DNA of 64,000 nucleotides from Streptomyces sp. GESEQ-35 (GCF_017948485.1 NZ_JAFFSX010000020.1:1-64000); one strand, 5' to 3'. Shown: positions 9,199 through 18,492, counted from the stretch's first letter. A program made the numbers and translations. Notes: a model not told the origin generated them from the letters alone.

Positions 9199-10647
9199 AT
9201 GGACGTCAGGGACGACGCGACACAGGCAGCCACCGCCGCGCCCGCCGGGGCCGCCCCGCGGACGGTCTCCCGCCGGCTGCGGCTCATCACCGTCATCGCC
9301 ACCTTCGGCGGACTCCTCTTCGGCTACGACACCGGCGTCATCAACGGCGCCCTGCCCTACATGACCGACGACCTGGGCCTGACGCCGGTCACCGAGGGCA
9401 TGGTCACCAGCTCGCTCCTGCTGGGTGCGGCGCTGGGTGCGGTGACCGGCGGGCGGTTGTCGGACGCGCGGGGACGGCGCCGTACGATCCTCGTCCTCGC
9501 CGTGGTGTTCTTCGTCGGCGCACTCGGCTGCACGCTCGCGCCGAACACCGCCGTCATGGTGGTGGCCCGCTTCGTGCTGGGCCTCGCGGTCGGCGGTGCC
9601 TCGGTGACCGTGCCCGTCTACCTCGCCGAGGTCTCCCCAGCCGAACGGCGCGGCGCACTCGTCACCCGCAACGAACTCATGATCGTCAGCGGTCAGTTGC
9701 TGGCCTTCACCTCCAATGCCGTCATCGCCCGGGTGGGTGGTGAGTCGGGCGGAGTGTGGCGCTACATGCTCGTCCTGGCCACCGTGCCCGCCGTCGTGCT
9801 CTGGTTCGGCATGCTGGTCATGCCCGAGAGCCCGCGCTGGCTGGCCTCGAAGACCCGCTTCGGCGAGGCCCTCGACGTGCTCAAGCAGGTCCGCTCCCAG
9901 CAGCGCGCCGAGGCCGAACTCGCCGAAGTCTCCGCGCTCGCGGTCAAGGAGAACCAGCAGAAGCTGGGCGGCTGGCAGGACATGCGGACCACGCCGTGGC
10001 TGCGCAGGCTCATGTTCGTCGGCTTCGGCATCGCGATCGTGCAGCAGATCACCGGCGTCAACACGATCATGTACTACGGCACCCAGATCCTCACCGACGC
10101 CGGCTTCGCCTCCGACAGCGCACTGACCGCGAACATCGCCAACGGGGTCATCTCGGTGCTCGCCACCTTCGTCGGCATCTGGCTGCTGGGCCGCGTCAAC
10201 CGCCGCCCGATGCTGATGACCGGTCAGATCGGCACGACAGCCGCCCTGTTGCTCATCGGAGTCTTCTCCCTGCTGCTGCCCTCGGGCGACGCCCGGGCCT
10301 TTGCCGTGCTCGCCATGACGGTCACCTTTCTCGCCTTCCAGCAGGGCGCCATCTCGCCGGTGACCTGGCTGATGCTGTCGGAGATCTTCCCGATGAGGAT
10401 GCGCGGCTTCGGGATGGGTGTCGCGGCGGTGGTGCTGTGGCTGACCAACTTCGTGATCGGTCTCGTCTTCCCGTCCCTGGTGTCGGGGATCGGGATCTCC
10501 AACACCTTCTTCCTCTTCGTGGTGGCGGGGCTCTTCTCGCTCACCTTCGTCAAGCTCTACGTCCCTGAGACCAAGGGCCGCAGTCTCGAAACCCTCGAAG
10601 CCGAACTACGGGCGCGCTTCTCCCGACCCCTGACGCATAAGGAATGA
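9199..10647 (+). CDS. iolT: MFS sugar porter, probable inositol:H+ symporter
   Basis: This is a 482-aa, twelve-helix permease of the sugar porter family. Family motifs are present: GRLSDARGRRR after helix 2, PESPRWL after helix 6, and PETKGRSLE at the C-terminal end. The central hydrophobic segment contains the QQITGVNTIMYY helix typical of hexose/inositol symporters. The ATG at 9199 follows the strong AGGAGG at 9188-9193. Position inside the iol operon points to myo-inositol as substrate; the ABC ATPase at the left edge may be a second uptake route. Confidence 0.9.
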   Translation: MDVRDDATQAATAAPAGAAPRTVSRRLRLITVIATFGGLLFGYDTGVINGALPYMTDDLGLTPVTEGMVTSSLLLGAALGAVTGGRLSDARGRRRTILVLAVVFFVGALGCTLAPNTAVMVVARFVLGLAVGGASVTVPVYLAEVSPAERRGALVTRNELMIVSGQLLAFTSNAVIARVGGESGGVWRYMLVLATVPAVVLWFGMLVMPESPRWLASKTRFGEALDVLKQVRSQQRAEAELAEVSALAVKENQQKLGGWQDMRTTPWLRRLMFVGFGIAIVQQITGVNTIMYYGTQILTDAGFASDSALTANIANGVISVLATFVGIWLLGRVNRRPMLMTGQIGTTAALLLIGVFSLLLPSGDARAFAVLAMTVTFLAFQQGAISPVTWLMLSEIFPMRMRGFGMGVAAVVLWLTNFVIGLVFPSLVSGIGISNTFFLFVVAGLFSLTFVKLYVPETKGRSLETLEAELRARFSRPLTHKE

Positions 10648-11666
10648 CCATGACCGTACGTGTAGGAGTCATCGGCGCCGGCTGGATCGGCAAGGAGCAC
10701 ATCCGGCGTCTCACCGACACCGTCAACGGCGCCCGCGTCACCGCGGTCACCGACATCGACGCGGCCCGCGCGGAGGAGGCGGCGGCGCCGGTCGGCGCCC
10801 GGGTGCTGCCCGACGGCGCGGCCGTGATCGCGGCGGACGACGTGGACGCCGTCCTCGTGACGTCCTGGGGCCCGACCCACGCCGAGCACGTGCTGACCGC
10901 GATAGCCGCCGGAAAGCCGGTGTTCTGCGAGAAGCCCCTCGCGACGACGGCCGAGGACTGCCGGAAGATCATCGAGGCCGAGACGGCGCACGGCCGCCGC
11001 CTGGTCCAGGTCGGCTTCATGCGCCGCTACGACGCCGGATACCGGCAGATGAAGCAGGCCATCGACACCGGCCGCATCGGTGAGCCGCTCATCGTGCACT
11101 GCGCCCACCGCAACCCCACCGTCCCGGAGTCCTACACCTCCGCCATGGCCGCCCTCGACACGGCCGTGCACGAGGTGGACGTCCTGCGCTGGCTGCTCGA
11201 CGACGAGATCATCTCCACGCAGGTAGTCACCCCGCGCGCCACGAGCAAGCGGTTCGCCCACCTCAAGGACCCGCAGATCATGCTCTTCGAGACCGCCAAG
11301 GGCGTCCGCATCGACCTGGAGGTCTTCGTCAACTGCCAGTACGGCTACGACATCCAGTGCGAGGCGGTCGGCGAGAAGGGCCTCGTCCGACTGCCCGACC
11401 CGGCCGCGGTCGGCCTGCGCAGCGCGGGGCAGTACAGCACGGAGGTGCTCACGGACTGGGTGGCCCGCTTCGCGGACGCCTTCGACACCGAGTTCCGCGA
11501 GTGGATCGCGGAGATCGCCGCCGGCAACGAGCCCACCGGTCCCTCGGCGTGGGACGGCTACGCCGCCACCGTCATCACCAGCGCGACCGTCGAAGCCCTG
11601 GAGTCGGGCCGCGTCATCGCCACCGACCTCAAGCCCCGCCCCGCGTTCTACGGAGGAACCGCGTGA
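10644..11666 (+). CDS. iolG: inositol 2-dehydrogenase
   Basis: This Gfo/Idh/MocA-family NAD oxidoreductase makes 2-keto-myo-inositol, the first catabolic step. It has an N-terminal Rossmann motif (GVIGAGWIGKEHIRRL), the family's EKP signature with the conserved Lys (FCEKPLATTAEDC) and the active-site Asp/His segment DTAVHEVDVLRWLL. Its 340 residues fit the family. The ATG start overlaps the permease stop by four bases (ATGA). Confidence 0.93.
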   Translation: MTMTVRVGVIGAGWIGKEHIRRLTDTVNGARVTAVTDIDAARAEEAAAPVGARVLPDGAAVIAADDVDAVLVTSWGPTHAEHVLTAIAAGKPVFCEKPLATTAEDCRKIIEAETAHGRRLVQVGFMRRYDAGYRQMKQAIDTGRIGEPLIVHCAHRNPTVPESYTSAMAALDTAVHEVDVLRWLLDDEIISTQVVTPRATSKRFAHLKDPQIMLFETAKGVRIDLEVFVNCQYGYDIQCEAVGEKGLVRLPDPAAVGLRSAGQYSTEVLTDWVARFADAFDTEFREWIAEIAAGNEPTGPSAWDGYAATVITSATVEALESGRVIATDLKPRPAFYGGTA

Positions 11667-12532
11667 AGATCGCCCTCGACCCCTACATGTTCCGCGCCCT
11701 GCCCATCGACGACATGGTGCGCACGGTCGCCGAACTCGGCTACCGGCACATCGAGTTGTCACCCCGCGACGACTTCATGCCGTTCTTCCTGCACCCGCGG
11801 GCCGACGACGAACGGATCGCGGAACTGAAGAACTCCCTGCGCACACACGGCGTCCAGCTCTCCTCCGTGCTGCCGCTGTACAAGTGGTCCTCGCCCGACG
11901 AGACCGAGCGGCAGACCGCAGTCCGCTACTGGAAGCGCATGATCGAGATCACCTCCGACCTCGAATGCCCGCTGATGAACAGCGAGTTCAACGGCCGCCC
12001 CGAACACGCCGCCGAGAGCGAGGCCGCGTTCTGGCGCTCGATGGAGGAGCTGCTGCCCCTCTTCGAGCGAGAAGGCATCGCACTCAACCTGGAGGCCCAC
12101 CCGGACGACTTCTGCGAGGAGAACACCCCCGCCGTCGACCTCGTCCGCGCAATCAACAAGCCCTGGGTGAACTACCTCTACTGCGCGCCCCATTCCTTCC
12201 ACCTCTCCGGCGCCTCGGAGGTCGGCGCCGACATCGCGGCGATGATGCGCTACGCGGGCGACAAGCTCCAGCACGTCCACGTCGCCGACTCCTTCAACCA
12301 CAAGGGCTCCAGCGGGCTGCGCTACATCCTCAACCCGCCCGGCACCCCGGCCCGTATCCACCAGCACCTCGACATAGGCCAGGGCGAGGTCGACTGGAAC
12401 GCCTTCTTCGGCACCCTGCGCGACCTCGGCTTCGACGGCGTCGCCACGGCCTGTGTCTTCGCCTGGGAGGAGCGGGCTCGCGACTCCTCGGCGTTCATGC
12501 TCGACCGCATCACCAAGGAGCTCGCCGGGTGA
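11663..12532 (+). CDS. iolH: IolH-type sugar phosphate isomerase/epimerase
   Basis: This 289-aa TIM-barrel protein starts at GTG 11663, with GGAGG at 11652-11656, overlapping the iolG stop. It resembles corynebacterial IolH: a KIALDP start, then FFLHPRADDERI, VLPLYKWSSPDE, and LHPQ-like metal sites (LEAHPDDF; HVADSFNH). Its biochemical role is not firmly known; epimerisation or isomerisation of inositol isomers is the usual proposal. It is the last gene of the iol operon. Confidence 0.82.
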   Translation: MKIALDPYMFRALPIDDMVRTVAELGYRHIELSPRDDFMPFFLHPRADDERIAELKNSLRTHGVQLSSVLPLYKWSSPDETERQTAVRYWKRMIEITSDLECPLMNSEFNGRPEHAAESEAAFWRSMEELLPLFEREGIALNLEAHPDDFCEENTPAVDLVRAINKPWVNYLYCAPHSFHLSGASEVGADIAAMMRYAGDKLQHVHVADSFNHKGSSGLRYILNPPGTPARIHQHLDIGQGEVDWNAFFGTLRDLGFDGVATACVFAWEERARDSSAFMLDRITKELAG

Positions 12533-12682
12533 TCGACCTCCCCGTCAGGGCGAAATGAAACACCCTCCAGGTGTACGGGAATCGGGTTGGGCTCGGTGAC
12601 ATCTCTCATCGAACCCACCACCCGAAAGCCGAGAGCCCGTCGAGGCTGGGGAGGGTCTTGGACTGGCCGGAGCACCAGGAGT

Positions 12683-13162
12683 TCAGGCGCCCGCGCAGAG
12701 GGGCGCGGCGATCCACCGTCTGACTGGCGACGAGGTCGCAGCACGTGGTGGCCGCTCCATCTCCGTGGTCGTGCCCATGCCGCGGGCGCGGGCGACGTCG
12801 TGGACCACCGCCGCCGCGGCAACATCGAGCGCGGCGTGGCCCGTCGACTTGAAGACTGTCAGCTCGGTGGGTCCTCGACGGCCGGGATGGTGGCAGTCGA
12901 GGACCGAGCCGAGGAGGGTGATCCGGTGTGGCGGGATGCCCTGGAGTTCGTGGGCCCCGGCCGGTGGAACCGAGGCGGCGACACCCGGCCATTCGACGAA
13001 GAGGGATCCGGTACGGACGGTGTCCGGGGCGAGTTCGTGGCCGTGGGAACCTCCGACGGAGCTGATGTGGGCGCCCTTGGCCGGCCACGAGGGGTCGAGC
13101 ACGGGTTCCCGGGCGCTGGTGCAGCACCCCGACGACGAGTAGCCGTGAGGCCGGCCTGCGGG
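12683..13162 (-). pseudogene. C-terminal relic of an ornithine cyclodeaminase/mu-crystallin gene
   Basis: Read leftward from about 13150, the frame gives segments of the ornithine cyclodeaminase family: CCTSAREPVLDPSW, KGAHISSVGGSHG, then TELTVFKSTGHAALDVAAAA and ARARGMGTTTEM. In intact enzymes these make up the NAD-binding half and the C-terminus. A TGA at 13163-13165 closes the frame upstream, and the first ~180 residues, including the substrate-binding domain, are missing. No start with a ribosome-binding site was found. The rest of the 12533-13231 gap holds nothing recognisable. Confidence 0.75.
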
Positions 13163-13231
13163 TCAGCGCATGGTCGGGCGGTCACAGTCCCTTTTCTTGA
13201 GCACGCGATCCAGATAAGTTACGGTGGGGTC

Positions 13232-13810
13232 ATGGCAAGGACCCGGGAGTTCGACACCGAGGCGGCGGTGAGCCGCGCGATGGAGCTGTTCTGGACGCGC
13301 GGCTACGAGGCCACCTCGGTGCGCGACCTGACCCAGCGGTTGGGGATCGGGCAAGGGTCCTTGTATGCCGCGTTCAGTGACAAGGAGGGCCTGTACCGGG
13401 CGGCGCTGGAGCACTACCGCACCACCCTCGCGGCGGCCGCCCTGCGCAGCCTGGAGGAGGGGACGGAGGCCCGGTCGGCGATCCGTACGATGCTGGTCGA
13501 GCGGGTCCGTATCGCCGTGGAGGACAACGGCCGGGGCTGCCTGGTGGTCAATGCCGCCTGCGAGCGCCTGCCGGAGGATGCGGCGATCCGGCGCACCGTA
13601 CGGGACATGCAGGACGCCAGCCGGGATGCGCTCGCCGAGGTGCTGCGGGTCGCGGCGGAGCGGGGCGAGATCGCGCCGCGGCACGACCCACACACCCTCG
13701 CCGCTTTCCTCGTCACCTTCCTCAACGGACTGCTGGTCTCCTCGAAGATCACGCCGGACGTCTGCACCCTCGAACCCCTCGTGGAGGTCGCGCTGGCCGC
13801 CCTCGACTGA
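13232..13810 (+). CDS. TetR/AcrR-family regulator
   Basis: This 192-aa repressor has a classical N-terminal helix-turn-helix (TSVRDLTQRLGIGQGSLYAAFSDKEGLYRAAL). Its C-terminal ligand-binding domain contains the single Cys in GRGCLVVNAACERLPEDA, typical of the YxaF/LmrA-like TetR group. The ATG at 13232 follows GGTGGGG. The two genes downstream run in the same direction and could be its targets. The inducer is unknown. Confidence 0.88.
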   Translation: MARTREFDTEAAVSRAMELFWTRGYEATSVRDLTQRLGIGQGSLYAAFSDKEGLYRAALEHYRTTLAAAALRSLEEGTEARSAIRTMLVERVRIAVEDNGRGCLVVNAACERLPEDAAIRRTVRDMQDASRDALAEVLRVAAERGEIAPRHDPHTLAAFLVTFLNGLLVSSKITPDVCTLEPLVEVALAALD

Positions 13811-13922
13811 CTTTTTCATGCCCGAATTCCGTATCAGTCGATCCAGAAAAGCCGTCGGATCCAGCGCGGGCACAGGATCTGGCGCCGCCCACCCCTGCTT
13901 CATCGAAGACTTCGGAGGACCC

Positions 13923-15218
13923 ATGCCCCCTGCACCCACCCCGAGTACGCCCGCTCTCGGCGACAGCCGCTGGAACACCTTCCCCGCGGCCGGCGCCACC
14001 CTGACAGCCCGCGACTTCTTCACCGCCACCGAGCCGCTGCTACAGGGCATCATCGATGACAACGCCCTCACCAGCGCCGACAGCGAGGTGCTGGAGGATC
14101 AGATCCGCGCGGCACTCGCTCTCGGCACCCGGGAGACCTCCCTCCCGCTGGCCATCGGCCCGGACAGTGCCTCGGCAACGCGTGAACTGGGCACGCAGGC
14201 CGAGACGATCGGCCAGGAGCTCGCCTCGTGGTCCACCGAGGCACTGGAGAGGCTGCTCACCGATCCGGTACCGCTGCCCGCCGGTCCGCTGGTCGTCCGC
14301 AGCCATTGCTACGGCCACCTGCTCACCCCTCCCGCAGCCGATCTGCTCCGCCGCCGTCGCGGCGGACCGGTCACGATGCAGCTCTACAACGAGTGGCTGC
14401 ACCAGATCGTCCTGCTGCGCGACGCCCTGCTGCCCTTCACCAACTGGCAGGACGTCCCGCTCCTGATCACACCAACCGGACTGCGGCACATCGAACCGGC
14501 CCGCGACGCGTTCCTCACCGAACTCCTGGTCCGCCAGATCCGGCACACCAGCATCGTGGCCTTCGCCCGCAACGTCGTCACCGGCACCTCCGGCCCGGCC
14601 GGCTACGGCTTCGAGGCGGGCGGCGGCACCGCCCTGCCCGCCGTCCTCGACCGGCCGCCCCTGACCGCGCCCCGGCACCTGCTGACCTGGCGCCCCAACC
14701 CGGCCGTCGACGAAACCGCCACGTATGTCGCCGAGGTGCAGGATTGCTACGCCGCACCCCGCACCCTCGTCGATGACCTGCCGCCCGCCACCACGACATC
14801 CGGCCCGCTCTCCGCCCGTACCGTCACCGAGCCGGTCGCCGACGGGACCCGCACCGCCGGCATCGAGATCACCCACGACGGCACCACCGCCCGCGTCGAC
14901 CTCGGCCAGGCCCTGCGCGGCCACCGCTGCGCCCACCGACCGGGCCCCGCCGCCGGCGACGCACACTCCGATGCCGCGCCCCGCACCGCAGCTGTGTGGT
15001 CCGCACTGCGCACACCGGGACTGGTGTGGACGGAAGCAGGCGACGTCACCCTGGACGCCACCGGCCAGGACGACCTCGTCGTACTGGCCCTGCTCGGCCG
15101 GCTCTACCCGGAGAACGTCACCCTGCGCCCCGCCGGCCATTCCGCTGCCCTGACAACCGCGGACGGCACCGAACCGAGTCACCTGGTGACCCTCGTCGCC
15201 CCTCCGCAAACCCACTGA
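13923..15218 (+). CDS. hypothetical protein, 431 aa
   Basis: I do not recognise a family. The ATG at 13923 has a strong GGAGGA at 13914-13919, and coding bias is typical of the neighbours, so the gene is real. The protein has no signal peptide or membrane segment. The N-terminal half is rich in helices (TEPLLQGIIDDNALTSADSE). The middle carries RSHCYGHLLTP and LYNEWLHQIVLLRDALLPF; the C-terminal third is Ala/Thr/Pro-rich and acidic. It sits between a TetR regulator and an alpha/beta hydrolase, suggesting a role in handling a small molecule, but no reaction can be assigned. Confidence 0.8.
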   Translation: MPPAPTPSTPALGDSRWNTFPAAGATLTARDFFTATEPLLQGIIDDNALTSADSEVLEDQIRAALALGTRETSLPLAIGPDSASATRELGTQAETIGQELASWSTEALERLLTDPVPLPAGPLVVRSHCYGHLLTPPAADLLRRRRGGPVTMQLYNEWLHQIVLLRDALLPFTNWQDVPLLITPTGLRHIEPARDAFLTELLVRQIRHTSIVAFARNVVTGTSGPAGYGFEAGGGTALPAVLDRPPLTAPRHLLTWRPNPAVDETATYVAEVQDCYAAPRTLVDDLPPATTTSGPLSARTVTEPVADGTRTAGIEITHDGTTARVDLGQALRGHRCAHRPGPAAGDAHSDAAPRTAAVWSALRTPGLVWTEAGDVTLDATGQDDLVVLALLGRLYPENVTLRPAGHSAALTTADGTEPSHLVTLVAPPQTH

Positions 15219-15256
15219 CACCCGCATCGCGAAGCACACCAGGAAGGTTGCAAGAC

Positions 15257-16138
15257 ATGATGTTCGACCATGACGGAACGCCCGTCCGCACCGGCCGAGC
15301 CGCCGTCAACGGAACGAGTCTGCACTACCGCACAGCCGGGTCCGGCCCCGCGGTGGTGCTCCTGCACGGCGTGCCCAAGACCAGCTACCACTGGCGCCAC
15401 CTCGTCCCGAAGCTGACGCCCCACTACACCGTCGTCGTCCCGGACCTTCGCGGTCTCGGCGACTCCGCCCGCCCGTCGAACGGCTACGACTCCGCGACGA
15501 TGAGCGACGACATCGCCGAGCTGATGACCCACCTCGGACACGAGACGTACGCCGTGGCGGGTGAGGACTGGGGCGCGGTGATCGGCTACCAGCTCGCCGC
15601 CCGCCACCACAGCCACGTCACCGCTCTCGTGTTCGCCGAGGCCCTGTTCCCCGGATTCGGTTTCGAGGACCACACAGCCCTCACCCCCGAGAACGTCTCC
15701 AGCGGCATGCACCTGTGGCACCTGGGCTTCTACTTCCAGCCGGACATACCCGAGATGCTGATCGCCGGACACGAGCGCGAGCTGATCACCTACATGATCA
15801 AGTACGAGCGCAGCCACCCCGACAGCGCCACCCCCGACGCCGTCGACGAATACGTGCGCTGCTACTCCATGCCCGGCGGCATCCGCGCGATGCTCTCCAT
15901 CTACCGGGCCATGCTCGTCGACGCCGAACAGAACCGGCAGTCCGCACAGAAGAAGCTGGACATCCCGGTCCTGGCCCTCGGCGGATCCGCGTTCATCGGC
16001 GACCGCAACGAGTCCCAGATGCGCCTCATGGCCCACGACGTCACCGGACATACCTTCGACGCCGGCCACGACCTTGCAGAGGAAGTACCCGACGAGATGG
16101 CCGACGTCGTCCTGCCGTTCCTGGCCACCCACCAGTAA
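15257..16138 (+). CDS. alpha/beta hydrolase, epoxide hydrolase/haloalkane dehalogenase-like
   Basis: This 293-aa alpha/beta hydrolase has an Asp nucleophile in the elbow (AVAGEDWGAVIGYQ), as in soluble epoxide hydrolases and haloalkane dehalogenases. The oxyanion segment is LHGVPKTSYHW and the catalytic His candidate is near the C-terminus (FDAGHDLAEEVP). AGGAAGG at 15241-15247 supports ATG 15257; a second ATG follows at once. It lies 38 bases after the 431-aa unknown gene and probably shares its transcript. Confidence 0.88.
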   Translation: MMFDHDGTPVRTGRAAVNGTSLHYRTAGSGPAVVLLHGVPKTSYHWRHLVPKLTPHYTVVVPDLRGLGDSARPSNGYDSATMSDDIAELMTHLGHETYAVAGEDWGAVIGYQLAARHHSHVTALVFAEALFPGFGFEDHTALTPENVSSGMHLWHLGFYFQPDIPEMLIAGHERELITYMIKYERSHPDSATPDAVDEYVRCYSMPGGIRAMLSIYRAMLVDAEQNRQSAQKKLDIPVLALGGSAFIGDRNESQMRLMAHDVTGHTFDAGHDLAEEVPDEMADVVLPFLATHQ

Positions 16139-16237
16139 CCGCACCCGGCCGCCGAGGTTGGCGGGCTCCAAGCACTCCTCAGCGAAACGAAATTGAGCAC
16201 CGGGCGCAACCCTGGAAACCCGGGAAAACACCGTCTA

Positions 16238-17245
16238 CTGAGGTTGAACTCGTGGTGTCGTAGGAGCTGACGGCTGGCCGTCAGCCGCGGTGTCACCGGA
16301 GGCATGCGGTATCCACAAGGGGGCGGGCTGACCGCCGAACGGCAGCAGTTTCGTGAGGAGTTACGGCTCCAGGCGGCGGAACGGTTCGCTCGGATGAGGC
16401 GAACTCGGTGATCGCCAAGGACCTGCGGGTGAGCGTCCGTTCGGTGCAGCAGTGGCGACGGACGTGGGACGAGGGCGGTCCCCGGGCGCTGCGGTCGCAG
16501 AGGCCGGCATCGTTTCCGAGGCTGAGCGAAAAGCAGTTCGCGCAGTTGGAAGCGGAGCTGGCCAAGGGGCCGGCCGCGCATGGCTGGAAGGATCAGCGGT
16601 GGACGCCGGCGCGGGTCAAAACGGTGATCGGCCGGCGCTTCCACCTGACGTACACGATCCAGGGCGTGCGGAAACTCCTGGTCCGCAACGGCTGGTCCTG
16701 CCAGGTTCCAACCCGACGCGCTGTCGAGCGGGACGATGACGCGGTCGCCGGGTGGGTCAAGGAGGTGTGGCACTGCGCGGAAGACTCGCGGCGGCTCGTG
16801 GAGCCTGGCTCATCTTCGAGGACGAAGCCGGATTCTCCATGACGCCGCCGCAGACGAAGACCTGGTCACAACGCGGACACACACCGGTGGTGGGGGTCCG
16901 CGGCCGTTCCCGCAGACGGATATCCATTGCCGCACTGACCTGCTACAACCCCGGCCACCGCTCAAGGCTGATCTACCGGCCACGCAGAGACGACGGCCGA
17001 CGCGACGGGCACAAAGCTTCTCCTGGCGCCACCTCAACCCCGTCGAAGGCATCTGGTCCCTCCTGCGACGCGGATGGCTCTCCAACGTCGCCTTCAGTAC
17101 CCCCGAACGCCTCGACCAGTGCATCCGACGCGGCTTACGCCTCATCCAGTACCGCAGTCACCTCATAGACGGCTGCCTCGCCGAGACCGGCCTGATCATC
17201 GGACCCGCCTGATCAGCGACACGACACCACGAGTTCAACCTCAAG
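16238..17245 (+). mobile_element. decayed IS630-family insertion sequence
   Basis: The element is bounded by a perfect 23-base terminal inverted repeat (16239-16261 and 17221-17243; outer sequence TGAGGTTGAACTCGTGG). It lies between TA dinucleotides at 16236-16237 and 17246-17247, matching IS630-type insertion at TA. The transposase inside is disrupted in at least three places, so the copy cannot move by itself. It separates the alpha/beta hydrolase from the SDR gene without interrupting either. Confidence 0.85.
16304..17212 (+). pseudogene. broken IS630-family transposase
   Basis: The N-terminus (ATG 16304, MRYPQGGGLTAERQQFREEL) loses frame near 16393. The helix-turn-helix part then continues from about 16396 in a second frame (VIAKDLRVSVRSVQQWRRTW) to 16842. 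The DDE part with the first catalytic Asp-bearing segment (WLIFEDEAGFSMTPP) is in a third frame; a shift at that point is common in this family and may be programmed. The segment that should carry the second catalytic Asp is gone: RRDDGRRDGHK runs almost directly into FSWRHLNPVEGIWSLL. The deletion of about 50 residues makes the enzyme dead. Confidence 0.85.
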
Positions 17246-17309
17246 TAGAGGAGTTCGAGAGGCCGGTGGAGAAGCAGCCGACCGAAGTCCGTGCGGCCCG
17301 AGGGACCCC

Positions 17310-18038
17310 TCAGGCCGCCATCAGCGCCGCCAGGGCGCGGTCCATTGCGGCGTTGAACTCTTCCGGCGTCAGCGGCAGACGGGACTTGACGTCCCGACTC
17401 CACTGGTCGGCGAGGACCTCGGCGGAGCCCGCCTCAACACCGTCGAGCGCCGCGTCGGCCAGGTCCGACGGAGCGATCTTGTCCACGGGCCAGCCCGCCG
17501 CCATGTCGGTGTCGGCCAGGCCGAGGTGTACCGCTGTGACGAGCGTGCCCTGCTCGGCGAGCTCCAGGCGGACGCCGTTGGTCATGGCCCAGGCGGCGGC
17601 CTTGGTCAGGTGGTAGGCATTGGCTCCCTTGCCCCCGAACCACGACATGGCGGAGAGGACGTTGACGATCGCGCCCCCGCCGTTCCTGGCGAGCGCCGGT
17701 GCGAACTCCCGGATCATTCCCAGGTGGCCGAACATGTTGGTCTCCAGCTCGTGCCGCACCGCGTCCAGCGAACCGGTCACCAGGTCGGTCCCTGTACTGA
17801 TTCCCGCGTTGTTGATGAGTAGCGAGACGTCCGGGGCGGCCTCGGCGGCGGCCCTCACGGATGCGGGATCGGTGATGTCGAGGGGCAGCACCTCGACCCC
17901 GGGCAGGTCCATGGTCTCCGGTCGGCGGGCCGTGGCGTAGACCTTGCGGGCGCCCCGTTCGAGCAGGCGCTGGGCGAAGGCGCGGCCCAGGCCGCGGTTG
18001 GCTCCGGTGACAAGGGCGACGGAGTTGTTGATATCCAT
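17310..18038 (-). CDS. SDR-family oxidoreductase
   Basis: This classical short-chain dehydrogenase of 242 aa has TGANRGLGRAF for NAD(P) binding, the structural NNAG (LLINNAGIS), and catalytic Ser and YxxxK (SAMSWFGGKGANAYHLTKAA). The frame extends upstream to 18155, but ATG 18038 just before the Rossmann strand is the sensible start. It is divergent from a MerR regulator across a perfect 16-base palindrome. The substrate is unknown. Confidence 0.9.
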   Translation of the reverse strand: MDINNSVALVTGANRGLGRAFAQRLLERGARKVYATARRPETMDLPGVEVLPLDITDPASVRAAAEAAPDVSLLINNAGISTGTDLVTGSLDAVRHELETNMFGHLGMIREFAPALARNGGGAIVNVLSAMSWFGGKGANAYHLTKAAAWAMTNGVRLELAEQGTLVTAVHLGLADTDMAAGWPVDKIAPSDLADAALDGVEAGSAEVLADQWSRDVKSRLPLTPEEFNAAMDRALAALMAA

Positions 18039-18055
18039 GGCCGGTACGCTAAAAC

Positions 18056-18071
18056 CTGACGCTAGCGTCAG
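18056..18071. promoter_or_regulatory. palindromic MerR operator candidate
   Basis: CTGACGCTAGCGTCAG is a perfect 16-base palindrome in the 76-base gap between the divergent SDR and MerR genes. MerR-family dimers bind such dyads inside their target promoters. It is 17 bases upstream of the SDR start, so it most likely overlaps that gene's promoter and perhaps the autoregulated merR promoter. Confidence 0.6.
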
Positions 18072-18114
18072 AGGCAAGTGCTGGTCGTCAGCGCCAGGGG
18101 TGAGAGGAATCACC

Positions 18115-18492
18115 ATGACTGTCACAGTGGCCGCAGCCGAGCGGTTGATCCGCATCGGCGAGGTGGCACGAGGTGCCGGCGTCTCAGTGCGCGCCGTGCG
18201 CTACTACGAGCAGCAAGGGCTGCTCATCGCGGAGCGCAGCCCGTCCGGCCAGCGCCTGTACCGGCAGGACGCCATCCCCCTGGTCCGCTTCTTCCAGCAG
18301 ATGTTCGCCGCCGGCCTCACCAGCCGAAGGATCACCGAACTCCTGCCGTGCTGGGACTCCGGGCACACCGACGCCGAGCAACGAGCCATGCTGCGAGCCG
18401 AGCGCGAGCGCATCCAGGCCAAGATCGACGACCTGCAAGCCGCCCTGGACCACCTCGACGAAGTCATCGCGATCACGGACACGCACCCGTAG
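18115..18492 (+). CDS. MerR-family transcriptional regulator
   Basis: This is a 125-aa regulator with the winged helix-turn-helix at the N-terminus (LIRIGEVARGAGVSVRAVRYY), the EQQGLL turn and a C-terminal dimerisation coiled coil (RAERERIQAKIDDLQAALDHL). There is no Cys cluster, so it is not a metal or redox sensor of the MerR/SoxR type; the short C-terminus suggests a small organic effector. It probably controls the divergent SDR gene. Confidence 0.9.
   Translation: MTVTVAAAERLIRIGEVARGAGVSVRAVRYYEQQGLLIAERSPSGQRLYRQDAIPLVRFFQQMFAAGLTSRRITELLPCWDSGHTDAEQRAMLRAERERIQAKIDDLQAALDHLDEVIAITDTHP

Noticed and set aside
12587..13231. Long rightward frame running into the TetR gene
   Set aside because: The added N-terminus is Arg/Gly-rich, lacks a start signal and overlaps the ornithine cyclodeaminase relic; TetR similarity starts exactly at ATG 13232.
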